A stretch of DNA of 6,849 nt from Acidobacteriota bacterium (lineage in GTDB: Bacteria > Actinomycetota > Acidimicrobiia > Acidimicrobiales > UBA8190): assembly GCA_028872975.1 (NCBI GenBank), contig JAGWNV010000142.1, positions 1-6,849 on the forward strand, given 5' to 3'. Under the pieces are notes generated by a model. It ran no database searches and had not been told where the DNA came from. It worked only from the letters and a program-made list of their open reading frames with translations. This document shows positions 5,713-6,849 of the stretch, one piece after another (the stretch's first letter is position 1; each line of letters starts with the position of its first letter). The translations under genes and the position numbers were made by a program.

Positions 5713-6539
5713 CGCCCGGCGGGCACACGCCCAGCGTGGCGGTGTGGAAGTTCGCCTCCTGCGACGGCTGCCAGCTCAGCATCCTCGACTGCGAGGAGGA
5801 GCTCCTGGCCCTGGCCACGACCGTCAGGATGGCCCACTTCACCGAGATGTCGAGCGCTGAGGTGGAGGGGCCGTACGACCTGTCGCTCGTCGAGGGATCG
5901 ATCACGACGGCCGCCGACGCGGCGCGCATCAGGGAGGTCCGCCAAGCCTCGCGTCGGCTCGTCACCATCGGCGCCTGCGCCACCGCCGGGGGGATCCAGG
6001 GGCTCAGGAACTTCGCTGCTGCCGGACAGTACGCCGGGACGGTCTACGCCCACCCCGAGTACCTGGTCTCCCTGGAGACTTCGACCCCAATCGCCGACCA
6101 CGTGGCCGTCGACTTCGAGCTCCATGGCTGTCCCGTCGACCGCCGTCAGCTCCTCGAGGTGATCACCGCCTTCGTCGCCGGCCGCCGGCCGGCCGTCCCC
6201 GGCCACTCTGTCTGCCAGCAGTGCAAGGAGCGAGGCAACGTCTGCGTCCTCGTCGCCCACGGCACGCCGTGCCTTGGTCCGGTGACCAGGACCGGGTGCG
6301 GCGCCCTGTGCCCGGCCGTGGGCCGGGGCTGCTTCGGTTGCTTCGGTCCCGCCGCCACGACCAACACGGCAGCCCTGTCGGCAGGACTCGTCGCCGAAGG
6401 CTCCTCCCCTCTCGACGTCGCCCGTCTGTTTCGGACCTTCAACGCCGGGGCTCCGGCCTTTCGAGACGAGGCAGACGCCAGGGGTGGCGCCGTGCCGGTG
6501 TCTCTGCGAACCCAAACGCGGCAAGGAGGGCGGCGATGA
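5709..6539 (+). CDS. hyhS: Group 3b [NiFe]-hydrogenase small (delta) subunit
   Basis: A 276-residue iron-sulfur subunit that partners the [NiFe] large subunit and relays electrons to HyhB. CDGCQ (Cys18, Cys21), GACATAGG (Cys90) and HGCP (Cys141) give the four ligands of the proximal [4Fe-4S] cluster. A second set, Cys169, 172, 179, 188, 197, 201, 208 and 211 (VCQQCKERGNVC, then GCGALCP and GCFGCFGP), is enough for medial and distal clusters. Unlike membrane-bound uptake hydrogenases it has no N-terminal twin-arginine signal and no C-terminal hydrophobic helix, so it is cytoplasmic. The GTG start overlaps the hyhG stop as GTGA, is preceded by GGAG (5697-5700) at 8 bases, and leaves the short N terminus typical before the AVWKFASCDGC segment. 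The ~40 C-terminal residues are polar and of no known role. Confidence 0.94.
   Translation: MTPGGHTPSVAVWKFASCDGCQLSILDCEEELLALATTVRMAHFTEMSSAEVEGPYDLSLVEGSITTAADAARIREVRQASRRLVTIGACATAGGIQGLRNFAAAGQYAGTVYAHPEYLVSLETSTPIADHVAVDFELHGCPVDRRQLLEVITAFVAGRRPAVPGHSVCQQCKERGNVCVLVAHGTPCLGPVTRTGCGALCPAVGRGCFGCFGPAATTNTAALSAGLVAEGSSPLDVARLFRTFNAGAPAFRDEADARGGAVPVSLRTQTRQGGRR
6523..6530 (+). promoter_or_regulatory. Strong Shine-Dalgarno for hyhL
   Basis: AAGGAGGG ends 5 bases before ATG 6536. It is the best ribosome-binding sequence in the window and lies within the hyhS coding end, suggesting efficient independent initiation on the large subunit gene. Confidence 0.75.
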
Positions 6540-6849
6540 CCCACGGATCGAACGGGACCCGGTCGATCGCCGTGGAGGGCCTCGCCCGGGTCGAGGGCGA
6601 GGGCTCGCTCCGCCTCGAGGTCACCGACGGCCGCGTCAGCGGCGTCGCGCTCGAGATCTTCGAACCTCCCCGGTTCTTCGAAGCGCTCCTTGTGGGCCGG
6701 CACTTCACCGAAGCTCCCGACATCACGGCCCGCATCTGCGGAATCTGCCCCGTCGCCTATCAGATGAGCGCGTGTGCGGCGATGGAGGACGCCTGCGGCA
6801 CGGAGGTGGGGGCTACTGTCCAGGCGCTGCGGCGCCTCCTCTACTGCGG
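6536..6849 (+). CDS. hyhL: Group 3b [NiFe]-hydrogenase large (alpha) subunit, 3' partial
   Basis: Only the first 104 codons are present; the gene continues past the right edge. The ATG overlaps the hyhS stop as ATGA and has a strong ribosome-binding sequence. Residues 11-24 contain LARVEGEG, the N-terminal signature of [NiFe] large subunits. ARICGICPVAYQMSA (65-79) is the L1 motif, with Cys68 and Cys71 as the first two cysteine ligands of the active site. The C-terminal L2 motif with the other two cysteines, and any maturation-protease cleavage tail, lie outside the window. Family members reversibly oxidise H2 or evolve it with NADPH, and some reduce elemental sulfur or polysulfide. The L1 sequence together with the hyhB/G/S neighbours supports group 3b rather than F420-reducing (3a) or 3d enzymes. 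Confidence 0.93.
   Translation, partial: MTHGSNGTRSIAVEGLARVEGEGSLRLEVTDGRVSGVALEIFEPPRFFEALLVGRHFTEAPDITARICGICPVAYQMSACAAMEDACGTEVGATVQALRRLLYC

Noticed and set aside
1..6849. CRISPR arrays, insertion sequences, long direct repeats and integrase or toxin-antitoxin genes.
   Set aside because: None seen by reading both strands; the only non-coding gap is 81 bases and every other stretch is accounted for by motif-bearing genes.

Overview
The window is very GC-rich DNA with GTG and TTG starts, 4-base stop/start overlaps, a leaderless-looking promoter and almost no non-coding sequence. This fits an actinobacterium. An uncultured Acidimicrobiia-like lineage is possible, but no rRNA or other marker gene is present, so the taxon is an inference only. 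All seven genes lie on the plus strand, in two blocks separated by one 81-base gap (3127-3207).

Block 1 (1-3126) is a carbohydrate-type operon whose upstream end is cut off. It holds a family 20 glycoside hydrolase-like protein (5' partial), a PIG-L/LmbE-type zinc deacetylase and a HAD-superfamily phosphatase. Each gene is joined to the next by a GTGA overlap. A plausible reading is release of N-acetylhexosamine from a glycan or glycoconjugate, deacetylation and sugar-phosphate handling, but no substrate can be read from the sequence.

Block 2 (3208-6849, running off the right edge) encodes a group 3b, NADP-linked bidirectional [NiFe]-hydrogenase (sulfhydrogenase type). The order is iron-sulfur beta subunit (hyhB), a stand-alone cyclic-nucleotide-binding-fold protein, FAD/NAD(P)/[2Fe-2S] gamma subunit (hyhG), small hydrogenase subunit (hyhS) and the start of the [NiFe] large subunit (hyhL). 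Electrons would pass between the [NiFe] site in HyhL, the clusters of HyhS, the ferredoxin-like clusters of HyhB and the flavin/NAD(P) site of HyhG.

The gap between the blocks holds a 3' hairpin after the phosphatase gene, an imperfect GGGAC/GCCC palindrome, and a -35/-10 pair whose predicted transcription start is the A of the hyhB ATG. The most interesting items are the single-domain CNB-fold protein, which lacks a DNA-binding domain and the usual cAMP-binding glutamate yet sits inside the hydrogenase operon, and the compact leaderless promoter that may carry a redox/hypoxia-type operator.
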